From positions 13,215,957 to 13,279,956 of the forward strand of contig OZ035960.1 of the NCBI GenBank assembly GCA_964034945.1: a stretch of DNA of 64,000 nucleotides, given 5' to 3'. Both the position numbers and the translations under genes were made by a program. Positions within the stretch are counted from its first letter, which is position 1, and every line of letters starts with the position of its first letter. This stretch comes from Chrysopilus asiliformis (lineage: Eukaryota; Arthropoda; Insecta; Diptera; Rhagionidae). Shown piece by piece: positions 41,571-54,679 of this stretch. Below the pieces are notes generated by a model. The model had not been told where the DNA came from and ran no database searches. It saw nothing but the letters and a program-made list of their open reading frames with translations.

Positions 41571-41990
41571 CTAGGAAAGTCTTCTGCGGTAGGCTATTAA
41601 GCCTAAACCACAATTACGCGTGCGTGCGTACGGCATTTTTTTGTTCTGGCATCTAGTAGTTGTCACCGCGTCTAAAAGTAGAGACTGAGCCTACTCTACG
41701 CGACATGGACGCAGCAACGCGTCTGAGCAACGCGCAATTATACATTTACTCATATAAATACGTAGTTTTTACATTCACCGCGAGGGTGCCGCACGCACCC
41801 ACGCGTAATTGTGGTTTAGGCTTTAACAACATGGCGGCAGGGAAGACCCAACCTCAGATGGCAAGACGGCGTTGATCAGGACGCGAAGAAAATTGGGATG
41901 CAAATTGGAGGACATCGGCACGTAACCGGGAACTCTGGCGAGAGACATTGCGGAAGGCCAAGACCGGCAACCGGTTGTGGTGCCGAGAGA
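41571..41990 (+). pseudogene. LINE 3' fragment, copy 2, interrupted
   Basis: Begins AGGAAAGTCTTCTGCGGTAG and, after an insertion at 41601-41822, continues AACAACATGGCGGCAGGGAA then AAGAAAATTGGGATGCAAAT, closely matching 28722-29214. It ends in GAGAGAGA like copy 1. Heavily 5'-truncated; no intact reading frame. Confidence 0.72.
41601..41822. mobile_element. Inverted-repeat element inserted at TTAA in LINE copy 2
   Basis: The left end GCCTAAACCACAATTACGCG and right end (reverse complement GCCTAAACCACAATTACGCG) are a perfect 20-bp inverted repeat. TTAA occurs at 41597-41600 and 41823-41826, with one extra T before the right copy. Different in sequence from the insertion at the same site in LINE copy 1. 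Confidence 0.7.
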
Positions 41991-43151
41991 GAGAAACAGA
42001 GATCAATTCTTTCGAAAGTTATGGTGTCACGGACGGTTTGTTATCCCTAACACCCTGGTGTAGTTCATTTTTGTGTCCGATGATTGATTCGATTCGCACA
42101 AACGGTATACTAGATCTAATATACATACTTCCGTATGTATTATCATATAGAGTATAAAAATTTAAAAACTTTCAATTACAAATTTAATATTTTTCAAGTG
42201 AAAAACTTCATGCGTAGGTAGAACTTATTTTAACGTTGACTTTATGTTGAAATACTCATAAATCTATCTGGAAATTTTTTTTTATTTCGGATTAAGTTAA
42301 ACATTTGTTGCAAACCTTGAAATCCTAATTTATACAAAAGTCTGTAAACAGTTTTTAGAGTAATCACAGGCGTATATCAAATTCTTATTGCACAATTTGG
42401 ACATCTCCGAGGTAATTAAAACATCCCGACGGATAGACGTGACATTTTCCGAACCTAGGAAGTTATTTAATTTTTATCTAAAAATAGCTTGAATTTTTAA
42501 ATATTTTTCGGTTTTAACCAGTAGATTATGTCAACAATTGATTATAGATTTGTTGCTGGTGGGATTTCGCGCATTAAGTAATTATTTATTAAGTAACAAA
42601 GCTTTGTGATAGTATATTCTGTTTCGTAATTTAAAAAAAATGAGAATTTGGTTTTTTTAATTACATATTATTATTGATCTAATAATGTGGCCATTAACAA
42701 GTCCGTAGCCTTTTTTACATAAAAATATAGAGTATTTTTTTCTAACGAAACATTTTTGATGGATTTGAGAATGAAACATTCTAATTTTGCACAATTTGGG
42801 AGCAAATGAAAAAAATATTTCTTTTGCGTAGATTTCGGGAATTACGCAAATGCTCAAAAATTGTTGAAATGTTAGTAAAATTCGCATATGCTGAACCGCT
42901 TGTAGATCAGGTAGTAAAGCTAGTTTAAAACTATTTTATTTTTTTTTTCAAAATCGACCAACAAATATATCTTATTTTTCTACAGAAGTTTTCTACAGAT
43001 GTAAAATAATGTGTTAAAAGCTCAAATAGATTAAAAATAAGCTAATTTTTGATATTTAGTGTAATTGTCTTTTATTCATTTATTTAAATGTTGAGTTGGA
43101 AATAATTTTGTTTTAAATAAAAACGTCTTTTTATTTAAATTTTAATCACTA
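41991..43151. other. Intergenic, AT-rich, nothing recognised
   Basis: No gene or bounded repeat could be supported. Confidence 0.4.
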
Positions 43152-44056
43152 CCCAGTGAAAAATTATTAAGGCATTACCCAGTGAACAAAAAATGCCTTA
43201 TTAAGGCATTATAAAGGCATTATCCTAATGCATTAAAGTTACCTTATTGTTGCCTTAATTTTGCATGGCCATTTCCTCTTATATAAGGCCTTATTACTAA
43301 GGCAACATTAATGGATGTTTTTTTTTTTTTACCGGTGATGGCGCTGATTGCTTAGATATGGTAAAAGCTTTGCTTAAAATGAGGATTTAAATATATTTTG
43401 TAAATAAATTTCTATTACTTTCGTTTAAATTCTCCTGCCAGCCAACACAAAACTTCAACAAAAATCTTTTGACATATAACTTTTAGTTCACTTTTCCAAC
43501 ACACGCATAAAAAGGCGCGTTTTTTCTGAGATGAACTTCCATCTCATTTTAATTTGGAGGCTTTTATATTACTTGTCTCATGTCTTAAAGATACCTTAGC
43601 TATACCCAGTGAAAAATTATTAAGGCATTATAGCTAAGGTATCTTTAAGACATGAGACAAGTAATATAAAAGCCTCCAAATTAAAATGAGATGGAAGTTC
43701 ATCTCAGAAAAAACGCGCCTTTTTATGCGTGTGTTGGAAAAGTGAACTAAAAGTTATATGTCAAAAGATTTTTGTTGAAGTTTTGTGTTGGCTGGCAGGA
43801 GAATTTAAACGAAAGTAATAGAAATTTATTTACAAAATATATTTAAATCCTCATTTTAAGCAAAGCTTTTACCATATCTAAGCAATCAGTGCCATCACCG
43901 GTTAAAAAAAAAAACATCCATTAATGTTGCCTTAGTAATAAGGCCTTATATAAGAGGAAATGGCCATGCAAAATTAAGGCAACAATAAGGTAACTTTAAT
44001 GCATTAGGATAATGCCTTTATAATGCCTTAATAAGGCATTTTTTGTTCACTGGGTA
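43152..44056. repeat. ~880-bp palindrome with 429-bp arms and a duplicated 24-mer
   Basis: Arms 43176-43604 and 43629-44056 are near-perfect reverse complements. The outer ends are TACCCAGTGAACAAAAAATG and its complement, and TTAAGGCAT/ATGCCTTAA words recur inside. The 24-bp centre (43605-43628) is identical to the 24 bp just left of the palindrome (43152-43175). Non-coding; may be two opposed copies of one inverted-repeat element. Confidence 0.85.
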
Positions 44057-44561
44057 GATTCGAATTCCTCCATCTTATTCAGCAGATTCAACTACGACAA
44101 AAAATTAAACCAGCGCCATCTACTGTATTTCTTTGCAACTAAATTTTAGGTGAAGAAATCTACTTTAAGCAGACACACACTTGTAGCACAGACGCAGTAA
44201 GCCCATGGAAAAGTTCCTTTTTCGGCCACAGCGCCACGTTTTTGGTCTACGCAAAAGTTCCCTTTTCAGCCACGGCGCCACGAAGGAAATCAAATGTTTC
44301 AAAATCGGAAGTAACATTTGCGGTTTTTTTTATAAATATTAAAACTCGTTGATTTTTTTGCACAAGATAATGCGGTGTCGTTCGAAGTAATACGGTTGGT
44401 TTTCGCGTGGTCTTTTTTCACATCAAAAACCAAACTTTATATTTTCTTATGAATTTTATTCGTTCAGTCCCACGATATATGCCTTCTGTGAACTGCGCTG
44501 AGTTCGTCGATTTTCCTTAGAAATCTTGTAGCGGTAAATTCGAAATCGAGAGGGCTTAGAC

Positions 44562-46254
44562 CAGTGGTTCCCAAACTCTTTTGGCCCACGGACCCCTTTT
44601 CATAGTCAAAACTTGCCCACGGACCCTGGGTGAAAAACTACATAAATGCATAATAGAAAAATTACAAATTTAACTTTAATGTCTTGAATGGTAAATGATG
44701 ATGTAAAAATAAAATATAAATAAAACATTTTGTTGAAGAAGTATTTATTGAATCTCCGCCGAAGACGCGGCCTTTTATATTCGCGGCTCGTTTGCCAACG
44801 TTCCTGTATGTTCGGCCGAGGTCTCGAACGTTCTCGTGTGCAGATCTCAAACATTCTCGAAGCGTTCACGCCAGATCTCGAATAGGGATGCAACATCGTT
44901 CATAAAACCTCGATATATCAATAATCGATGTTTTTTTTAAGGCGACATCGATGTCAAAAAACATCGTCCTGAAAACATCGATACCTCGATGTTTTTCCGA
45001 TGTTTTAAAAAAGTTAAATTTAATAAATAATTTAGCCACGTGGCGGATGCTCTACTGTGGGTGGAGTGCACTCAGGTAGAATGAACACGGTTTTAATTCT
45101 TCTTATACATTGAACCACCAAAAACCCATTAATTTTCGAGATATTCGCAAAAAAAAAATTTTTTTGAAATACCGGCATATCTTTATAACGGAGTTCTAGT
45201 AAAAGACATAAATGTAGCAAATTTTATTGTCTGCAAGTTTTGTAATCCATAAGACTACTGGAAAATGGTTAGTTTCGGAATAAATCGCAAAAAACCGCAT
45301 AGTTTTTAAAAAGCCGCCGTTTTGGTTACTTCCGGTTAACGGATTTCCACATCAGGACCAAACTTCTCTGTAAAATTTCATGGCTAGCTCTGGTATTTTT
45401 TGCGAAATCTTGTAGAAAGATGAAACCGAAAATCGATACCAAAGAAAATTTAAACAAATCATTGAGTGGCTATATTAAATCTATCTAAAAACTAGTCCCT
45501 CTAGTCCTAAAATTAGTTTCTCTACTAATTTTATAAAGAGTAATGTTCTAACATCGTGGATAACAACATCGATACCTCGATATATCGGTCTGTTCAACAT
45601 CGAGGTTAAAACTCGATATTTTTCAACGATACCTCGATGTTTGCAAACCTAATCTTTTTGGCATCCCTAATCTCGAATGTCTTTGCAACTTCTTACCCGT
45701 GGACCGTTACAATATGAAAAATTTTATTTGCAACAAACCACTGTTAATTATAATAAATATTGAATGCTGCAATGTAACGCTCTCTTGAATTAATTATTTG
45801 AGATGTGAGGATAAAATTTCATGTAAAGGTCACATATTGTGTAGGTACTCATTTTGTACCAATTAATTCACAACAGAATATAATAATACAGTAATGTACA
45901 GTAATTCCAAACATTCGCGGATTTGGTTATTCGCAGAAGTAAACAAATTAAACAAAAATATAAAATAGTAAGCTATAACTTTTAGGTTGCATTATATTAA
46001 ATAATAAAACCCAATATGTCTAACTATAAATATTTTAATTAGGAGGTAAAAATCGCTAATAATTTATTCATTGTTATTTATTTTAACTTCCATATTAATA
46101 AAAATGTGTCACCATTTTTTTATTTCATATTAAACCTTGCGCGGACCCCCTGACGTTGTTCAGGGACCCCCAAATCAATTTTAATTTTCCACGGACCCCC
46201 TGAATGATCCCGGGGACCCCTGGGGGTCCGTAGGGACCACTTTGGGAACCACTG
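44562..46254. mobile_element. hAT-like non-autonomous element with exact 8-bp duplication
   Basis: The left end CAGTGGTTCCCAAACTCTTT and right end (reverse complement CAGTGGTTCCCAAAGTGGTC) are inverted repeats of the hAT type, with GGACCCC-type subterminal words. GCTTAGAC is present exactly on both sides (44554-44561 and 46255-46262), the 8-bp duplication made by hAT transposases. No transposase ORF. Contains the next element. Confidence 0.88.
44883..45669. mobile_element. Second hAT-like element nested in the first, with ACATCGAT array
   Basis: Ends TAGGGATG and CATCCCTA are inverted repeats; ATCTCGAA flanks it exactly on both sides (44875-44882 and 45670-45677), an 8-bp duplication. Both subterminal regions are filled with ACATCGAT, CCTCGATGTTT and CGATATATC words. 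The interior holds a reversed family C fragment (about 45060-45440). No transposase ORF. Confidence 0.87.
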
Positions 46255-46262
46255 GCTTAGAC

Positions 46263-49200
46263 GAAAATGCATCACTTCTTAACTTTAAAAACTCGTCCCG
46301 ATTGGATTGCGAGTCGTTCTTAAATATAAAACCTCGTCCCGATTAGACTTAAATCGCGAGTCGTTTAATGATCTGCCAATGAAATGTCCCGTGGAGATAG
46401 CATTTGTCTGATTTTTCATTTATCTTGAGCGAAATTATTTCGCGAAATCAGAGGAAATTTGTTTCGCGATGATGGAAAATTTGACTTTTCTGTTTTCCTG
46501 TTGGATTTTGTTTGTGAATCGGTTTAAGTATAGTATTTTGGTATATTTTCTCGGTATTGTTATTGTTCTTCAATTAAAAATTAATTTCATTCAATCGTTC
46601 ACTGTGAGCAATTCGGTACGTGAATGGAAAAAGTTTCTATTACTTTTATTTTTAACAATTTATAAAATATACAGATTATTCACAATTTGATATTAAAATT
46701 ATTCCTCAAATATTATTCAATAAACCTTTAATTACTTATTGAAATTATTGAGAACTTAGTGCAAATTGTTACTTATGGTTTGTGCTTCAGCGCCATAGGC
46801 CTTATTGAAAGAATTAAAAATATTCCAGATGGCCAGTAGTTCTAGGATCTCGTATACAAAAACTAAAGAGAAATTCAGGAAAACTTATTAAAAATTTATT
46901 ATTTAATCCTGGTATTTTCTAAACATTCTTTTATAGTTTTGTAATGTATTTATATTTATAATTTTCTCAGCATCAGTTTCAGTTTCTTCGAATGTAGCTT
47001 TAAGGTTGTAGGCCCCTACAACATAATATCAGTGGGTGATATTCAATCAATTGTGAAAGCGCTATTGTCCAAGGAAAGATGCAGGAAAACTTCACTGCGA
47101 AAATATCTGAAATTAACACATTTGCCGCTAAACAGAAATAGAAGTGGAATAGTGCGACAGATTAGTGGAAAAGGACACGACTTTCCTGCCTGTTTGGGCT
47201 TTCACTTCGCGAGTTTTTCAGTCTTAATTTAATTTTCCGAGTCGGTTCTTAAGGCTGCACGCACACAACGGCGAAGACCGTGTCGGGATTGAAAGTGCGG
47301 TGGTGTGCAAATGCGATTTTTTCGCGAGGTTCCAGTAAAGTGCAAATAGTTTTGTTTCACTCGCAGTGCGAACAGAAGGCTCAGCTGCAAATCTTTTTTT
47401 TCGCGAATTGTTATCGGTAAGGAAAACCAGAGGAAAATAGGGGAAAATCCAATTTCTTGAGTTCCTCGGCCCTAAAAAAAAGTTCAAGTGCAATCGCGTT
47501 GCAATTGGAGCGGGACAGCTGCCTGCGCGACAAGGACAGTGCTTGGTTGGCCAGACTGAGACAGAGCCAAGCACTGGGCGAGCAGAAGATCTGGAAAACA
47601 GGAAGAAATCGCCTTTATTTGCGGTTTTGTTGGTCATAAATCGTGGAAAACGTTGATTTCGGAGGGATTTCACGATTTCAGAGTGCGTTTTCCGGAAACA
47701 AGACTTGCGGAGGAGTTATTCGCAAGCAGCTTGAAAGAAATCGAATAGAAGTGTCTTTTTTAGGTGTGAGTGACCGACGATCGTTTCCGTGTGTGTGTGT
47801 TTGTGTGTGCGTAGTGGTGGATTTTCATCGCAAAGTTTCGAGCGTGTCCTGAAAATCGCAGAAAAACCAGCGAATCGCATCGGAAAAGTCAGTTCCGAGT
47901 GGATGAAGTGAGATTTCGAGAGTTTCGCATTCGTTGCTAGTGAAATCCAGGCTTTTCCGCCGCTAGGAAAAAAGCTTTGGGAAAAAGTTCAATTTTCGTG
48001 AAGAAAACTCGAGTTTGCATCTTCTCGGGAATTCTCCGGTTGTCTCGCTTGGATTCGCGATAAACGCGTGTGAGCAACCGAAAAGGATATACTAGTGAAG
48101 GCGAACTCGTGTGCCAGACGGAGACCAAAGGCAGTGCCGTAGTGTGGATCGAAAAACGGATAAACGTCAAAAAAAAATTTTTTTTTGTTCGATTTTCGTC
48201 AGTTGAGTTGTTCAGCAGTTCGTAGTTGAGTTTGCGAGATCGGTTTTATGTGAAACTGTGCGATTATGATTACTTTAACGTTAATTCAAACGAATTGTCA
48301 ATACCCAAAGTGCGATGTGCTAGCGAAAAGCGACGTCATTCGATTGTAAATTTGTGTCGCGCAACGAAAAAATCTCCATTCGAAGAGATTTTGTTTTTTT
48401 TTTGCAAACTTCTTCAGCAGCAGAGACCAGCAACGACAACAACAGCAACAACAAAACAGATCACACGGGAAAATCATCGAGCGGACACACATACAGTTTT
48501 TGTCGTTTGTCGTTCCGTCGTCGTCATAAATTTGAATTTCGCGAGAAGCGAACGATAAAAAAAACCCCGAGAATTGAAAGAATTGAAAGTTTTTATTGCG
48601 AATTTCGTAGCACCAGGACTGTATCGTTGTTTCATTCGTCTGGTGAGAGAGTCCGATTATCGTGGTGCGTGCGACGGAGACGAAACGAGTGATATTTTAA
48701 TTGACATATTACAGCTGTCATATTTTCTATAGTTAAAATTAGTTCAATTAGTGGTGAAGAAAAAAAAAATTTAAACAAAATTTATTAAAAATCTAATCCG
48801 ATGCGCTTAATAATCGTTATTATAAAAATAATCAAATAGTAATATATTTAACTACGTCTGGATAACAATCGCTGTAGGCGAAAAGTGTGTATTTTTTTTC
48901 TCTCTAAACAAAAGAAAATAATCGCCTTTTTGCAACACTAAACTAAATCAAATTCAATTCTCTGCTTATTACGGCGAAGCGAAATTAGCGAATAGCAAAT
49001 AACAAATAGGTCGAATACCCAAGATTTCATTCGAAATTACGCTTAAATATTATCGTAGTTAAAAAAGTATGCATGCTTAAATACAACAATTCATAATATT
49101 AATAATAAATAAATCAATATAGTGGAAATAATATGATTAGCAAAACTAATTGTCTATAAATATATACATACACCTATATAAACATATGTATATGAATAAA

Positions 49201-49516
49201 TATAAATAATCTGTTTACTATTATTATTTATTAGAAATCATAACAACATAAATAAGTTGTACTACATACTGTAACGATAATCAATTTGCATGGCATTAAA
49301 AGTTCAACATTGGCCAATAAAAATCACCAATCGATCCGAAATCGAAGGATTTTTATAGTCTCTATTGTCATTTTGTCAAATAATTGTGTAAAGAGTTAAT
49401 CGCTTCGAATTAGCTTACATAGTTTTGACAAATTCGAAACAAGAAAAAAGTTCGCGTCCTTTTACTTTTCTGCATAATAGAAGAATAACAAGGAATTCAC
49501 GTGTGTGCGCAACAAT
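46263..49516 (+). other. Upstream region and probable 5' leader of bunched
   Basis: From about 47,240 to 48,700 base composition shifts away from the extreme AT of the surroundings, with many CGAG/TTTCG words, a (GT)n tract at about 47,791-47,812 and a short stem AGTGCTTGG/CCAAGCACT (47,539-47,576). This fits a long non-coding leader and promoter zone, as seen for bunched in flies, but the transcription start and any leader splice sites were not fixed. Short upstream ATG frames occur. 48,720-49,500 is AT-rich. Confidence 0.45.
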
Positions 49517-52014
49517 ATGTCTGAGAATACTCAGGTAACGGTACAGCAGGAGGGTGGCTCATCAATTCTAATGCAGGGAAAATCATCATCATCGACCGGC
49601 GGTGGCGGAGGTGGCGGTGTGACACCGTCCAAAGTTCGCATAAAGCATGCCGCCAGTTTGAATAGTGGAATCGGTGAACAAAACTCCATATCACGTAGCG
49701 CGAGTGGCGGTGGTGGAGGAGGGGGAGTGGGAGGAGGTAGTGGAGCGAATAACGGAGGAAACACATCTTCAGGTGGTGGCAATAGTAGCAAAGGGCCACA
49801 GCAGCAACAGCCGTCGCACCAGCAGCATCACCATCACCAACATCATCATCACCACCACCACGGTGGTCATCACAGCGGAAGCGGAACAGTAGGAAGCACC
49901 GGAAATCCACACGTCATACACCGGACTACAAGCGAAAGCCTAAGATTGGGGGGTGATATCGGTGTGAGTATCGTAACTGCGGCCGGATCATTGGGCAGTA
50001 GCCATCATGGTAGCGTGTCAAGCGCCAGTGGTGGCAACAATAATAATTCGTCAAATACTAATAACAGCAGCAGCGGCAGCATGGGCACTAATAACAATAA
50101 CACCAGCAACAGTACTAGTACTACCGGCAGTCATCAAAGTCAACAGCCGCTGTTGTTGAACGCTCCGAACGCTGGAATTCAACGAAAACCAAAGACATCA
50201 TCGTTTCAGATCACCTCGGTGACCGTAGGTAATAAACAGAGCGCTGATAATGGCGAGGATTCAGCCGATGACCTTGACGAATCTCACACTGACGATAATA
50301 GTCGGATAACCGATATTGAAAACGAAACGCCGAGCTTCTCGGAGGATACATTCTCCAAGGAGGATGTATTTTTCTCAAGCAACGCCCTCGGCACGGCACC
50401 AGTCATTCCGACCAGCTCGCAATACGGTCTGGTCATTGTTGATCCCGATTTGGGTGGTGTTGGCGGATCGGCCGGGCAAAGTCTGCCAAATGTTCACGTC
50501 AGCGTTACAGATGCCGGTATAAATATCGTCGGTTCCGGAGGGAAGCTGCAGGACGGCGACCAAAAGGATCTACAGCAGCGAAACGAACGATTCAAGGTGG
50601 TGAAAATCGAGTCAACGGAGCCGTTTAAGCGGGGCAGATGGATGTGTATGGATTATCTCGATCATACCACAATGCAGCAAGGATCAGGCGGTGGCAACAA
50701 TAAGGATGTCAACCCGGCCACGTCGACAAGTGTCCCCGCTAGCCAAATCAGTTCGGCCACCAATGACAGTGGCGTCGTTGTCACTGAGAATCACATCGAC
50801 AGTGGCGGCGAGCCTCCTGATCCTTCTTCCATGGTACATACAAACTATTGTATTCCATCGTCCTTGGCTGGCAGCACCAATACGTCATCTTCGCCGGGAC
50901 AGACACTTCAGCAGCCAATCTCAACGTCGAATCTGGACCAGCAACCGCAATCGGTCCCGAATCCTGCCGCTGGCGGTGTTATCCCGCCAGCGATGCATGC
51001 TCAAACGATGACTCACATCCCGACCTCGAATGTCGGCTCGATTAGCATTCAACAGCAGCAGCAGCCGACGCATCAAACGCCCCAGAGCCTCCCACAGGGA
51101 CAGCTGCAGCAGGCGATCAATGCTGGACAACAGGCAATGCAGGAATTCCAACAGCAAGCGGCTGCTGGCACCACCAACACTGGGACCGGTGTACAAGGAC
51201 AATTGTTTGTCCACAATCAACAGCAGCCCTCGCAACAGCAACAGCAGCAGCAACACATTCACGGCGCTACGCTGCCTTCCAACATAACCATGCAAAACGG
51301 CGTTCCTATAAACATAATTCCGCAGGGCCAGCAGCAGGTCGCTCCACCAGCAGCGACTCTTAATGTATCGATAAATGCATCAGCCCCGACCACGATCGCT
51401 GATCACAGTCTCTTGATGAATCAACAGCAGCAGCAACCTCAGCAGGGAGTCGGAATTCAGCAGCCGCAACAACCCCCACAACAACAACAACAACAGCAGC
51501 AACCATCTCAGATTCAAAGCCACCCACAAAGCGCTCCACCCTCGCAAATCATTGTCGATCGATTCGTTCCACAGTCCATAGCCCAGTCGTATGCCGCGTC
51601 GCCGATCATAACGAATTCACTTCCAAGTACCATAATTACCGGTACCACAGTCGGCAATTCCGCCATGCAACCGCAAGACCAGCAGCAGCAACAGCCACCC
51701 AAACAACCACAGTCACTTTCGCAACCCCTGCAACAGCAGCAGCCGATCGATACGGCAGGGCAGCAAAGTGGTGGCGGCGTCGTGTCACCAGCGGGTGGCA
51801 CGTCAAATGTCTCTATCGTGTCCGGTACGACCGCAGGCGGTGAACAGCCCGCGACACAACCTTCAAGTCAAATACAGGACACCACCATGATTGACGCAGT
51901 AGCGGCCGCTGCATCGGCCATTCAAGCTCAACAGGCAGCCGCAGCCACACTACAGTCGCAGCAGTCAATTGTCGAGGATGGACAAATCCTGCCAATGGAT
52001 CCTGAAAATGAAAG
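49517..52014 (+). CDS. bun: bunched (TSC22D family) long-isoform first coding exon
   Basis: Starts at ATG 49517 in a good fly context (CAACAATATG) and stays open to the donor GAAAG|GTGAGT at 52014 (phase 2). It encodes 832 residues plus two bases; an in-frame stop follows in the intron. Low-complexity Gly-, His-, Ser/Asn- and Gln-rich blocks surround two conserved motifs of long TSC22D proteins: motif 1 KTSSFQITSVTVG (about 226-238) and motif 2 RFKVVKIESTEPFKRGRWMC, continuing MDYLD (about 358-382). An acidic stretch and a Ser/Thr-Pro-rich region lie between and after them. The leucine-zipper TSC box would be added by downstream exons outside the window. Bunched-A promotes cellular growth in flies and works with Madm/NRBP1; TSC22 proteins dimerise through the TSC box. 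Confidence 0.93.
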
Positions 52015-52807
52015 GTGAGTGGTATTTGTTTGGTTTATCGGTTTTTTTTTTTCTTTTCGTCTTCAAAACTAACGGTTGTTATAATCATTTTCTTACCTGC
52101 ATTGTCACTGCATCGTCGTCGAAGATTTCGAAGTGTTCCGAAGGGCTGTGTTTTGGGACCCATACTCTTTTTCGTAGTTTTTAAGACAGGAATTCGAAAT
52201 GGATAAGTTTTCATCGTGCCGGAATCAGCAAGCGTGAGTTTTGAAATACGCATGACGCGCCCTTTTGCTCCACCAGAGTATAACCGTATGTAGGATTACC
52301 CGAATTTGAAGCGAAATAGTGGGGTTTGGACCAAAAAAAGTTACTTATGTACACAAAAAAGGGATATTATTGATGTATTAAAAAAACATTTAATGGCAGA
52401 ATTAAAGGTATTAAAATTTTCTACATTTTTGCCTTTTACTGTAAATCGATATCTTTTACCGTTATCAAGATATTTAAGATTTTGTAAAAAATAAATCATA
52501 TTTTTATATAAGATATGATATTTTACTTGTTGGGCTGTAGTATAAATTGTGCAGAAACGTTGATTTTGTATGAAAAAGAGAAGTTCAAATTAGATATATT
52601 CCTAACACATAAAGCACACTTTCCCTTACGTCAGGCACATTTAGAGCTAGCCTTATCCAAGACACAAACCAATGTTAAAATCTATTGAAGAATGCTTTTT
52701 ATTACCAACTCAAAGTATCTTTAATCCAAGTGATCTGACTCCATAAGCACGAACGAGAAGCGACACTTTTCTCATGAGTATGAACGAGACATAATACAGC
52801 AAGTCGA

Positions 52808-52909
52808 ATGCCCCTCGTCTCTTGTAATGCCCCTCGTCTCTTGTAATTCCCCTCGTCTCTTGTAATGCCCCTCGTCTCTTGTAATGCCCCTTGTCTCTTG
52901 TAATGCCCC
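52808..52909. repeat. 19-bp minisatellite (ATGCCCCTCGTCTCTTGTA)
   Basis: About five and a half tandem units with single-base differences. No spacers, so not CRISPR-like. Confidence 0.88.
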
Positions 52910-54679
52910 TCACTCCAGGAGGCATAGATTTCCCTTTACCGCACCCGCCGAAGTAACTTACATCCGTACCAGTGCAACGTAATTTTGACAAAAAATTTTG
53001 TATAAACTGAAACTACTTGGATTTGCCCATATTTGGCCCAAATGGAGATTACAAACTTTTAGCAATGGAAATTTACACAACTTTAGGCAAGGATTTCGAT
53101 AAATTTTCGCCATTGGATGACTTTCTTAGTAATTACCGCCATGGGAATATAAATTCTGTACTGTCATCATGACAAAAAATCCATCTATCGATTCATTGCC
53201 GCCCCTTGCGTTCTCCACTTGGTTTGAATCTAAGCATATTTTGGCAATTTTGTAGTTTTTGTTGTTCACCACATGTTGTTCGACATTTTTCTCCAGCGAA
53301 ATTAGCTTCTCGACCGTTATATGTTACGAATTTATTGCCATTCCATAATGATTACTCCGAGGCCATTAATTTTTAGATCCACTGCCCCTTCAATCGGCCG
53401 CAAGTCGCCATTCGGTAGGGTTTGTGGTCCAGGCCCCTTCCGTATGATGGACGACATTTCAACGAGAGCGACGAAAGACACAGAATTGTGCCCTAAAGGA
53501 GACGGGGGTGGTGGCAAAGGAGGTGAATTTTATCACGTCCAAGTACTTTCACGTGATTACAATTTCCAGTCAATTTCCAAGGCGAATCCAATAGAAGTCA
53601 ATTAAACTGCGCGCGATTTAGTTTAAGAGTCTTCTTCAGTTTTCGCTTCTCGTTTTTTTAGTTTGTCGCTGCTTGATTTCTTTCTCTTCGTTTTTTACGC
53701 GATTCTGCAGCGTTGAGGGTCATTGACCGCGTCCACTTTTTTTTTTTTTTTTTTTTGGAATAGAATGGGAAAAAGAGGTCATTTGCCCGAGATGTCAACC
53801 ACTTTTTCTGACAAGGACGTTTGTGGTTGTAGCTGTTAACTGGGTTGGTTCGTATCTAGGCTATGACTCACCGTTCTATGTGGAGAAATTCCATTTCACG
53901 AACACGAAACTTGTATGGAATGTTTGCTCGACGCACATGTGGGTGTAGTGTTCGTGTGTGTTTGACCGTCACAAGGCAGGGGTAGTGAATTTGACTATGG
54001 CAGGATGTTGTTAGGCGTGAGAATTTCTATCAATGCTAATTCGAATTTTTCACGACTTACGTTTGTTTCATTACTGAACCAAGCAAAGTCGATAAACTAT
54101 GAGCACCACCGATTAGGGGTAGTCGGGATGTCAACATAATCGTAAATAACGGCTCAGAAAATTAGGTTAAGGTCTCATCCTTAACTGGAGCATGCTGTAA
54201 AAAAATAAATAAAAAACTTTCGCATGACACTAGTTACTTACTATGCTGACTAGGACTATAAAAAAAATTCATAATAAACTGCGTGACCTCCATAAATATA
54301 AAAACCGAATCGAATATAAATTTTCACTTCCCATTACGTCATTATGAATTCCATAATCGGCCATTAAACTCGCCGCGAGTATATCACAGAAGGAATGAAA
54401 ATAAATACTGATACTTGACTAGGATATAAATAAAAATAATGTTTTTTTTTACCAGAATTTTTTCAGTTGAATCATCAATTAGAGTTGCAGAAACAATGGA
54501 TGTTATTGACTTTGATTTCAGAGATTTTTAAGGATTTAAAAAAAATCCCTATAATCTTTTTTGATTAAAAGTAGGGTTGCCAGAATCTTTATTTGTCAAA
54601 AAAGAACCTCGACGTTGAAAAGGTGAATTTCTATAAGAAATTACCAAAATGAAAAAAGGGAACTAAATGCAAAAACACA

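Noticed and set aside
47937..48692. Short frames on both strands in the bunched leader
   Set aside because: No conserved motifs and several overlapping frames; more likely a non-coding leader. Upstream-ORF roles cannot be judged from sequence alone.
49531..49910. Minus-strand reading frames opposite bunched
   Set aside because: Antisense shadows of Gly/Gln/His codon repeats in the bunched exon.
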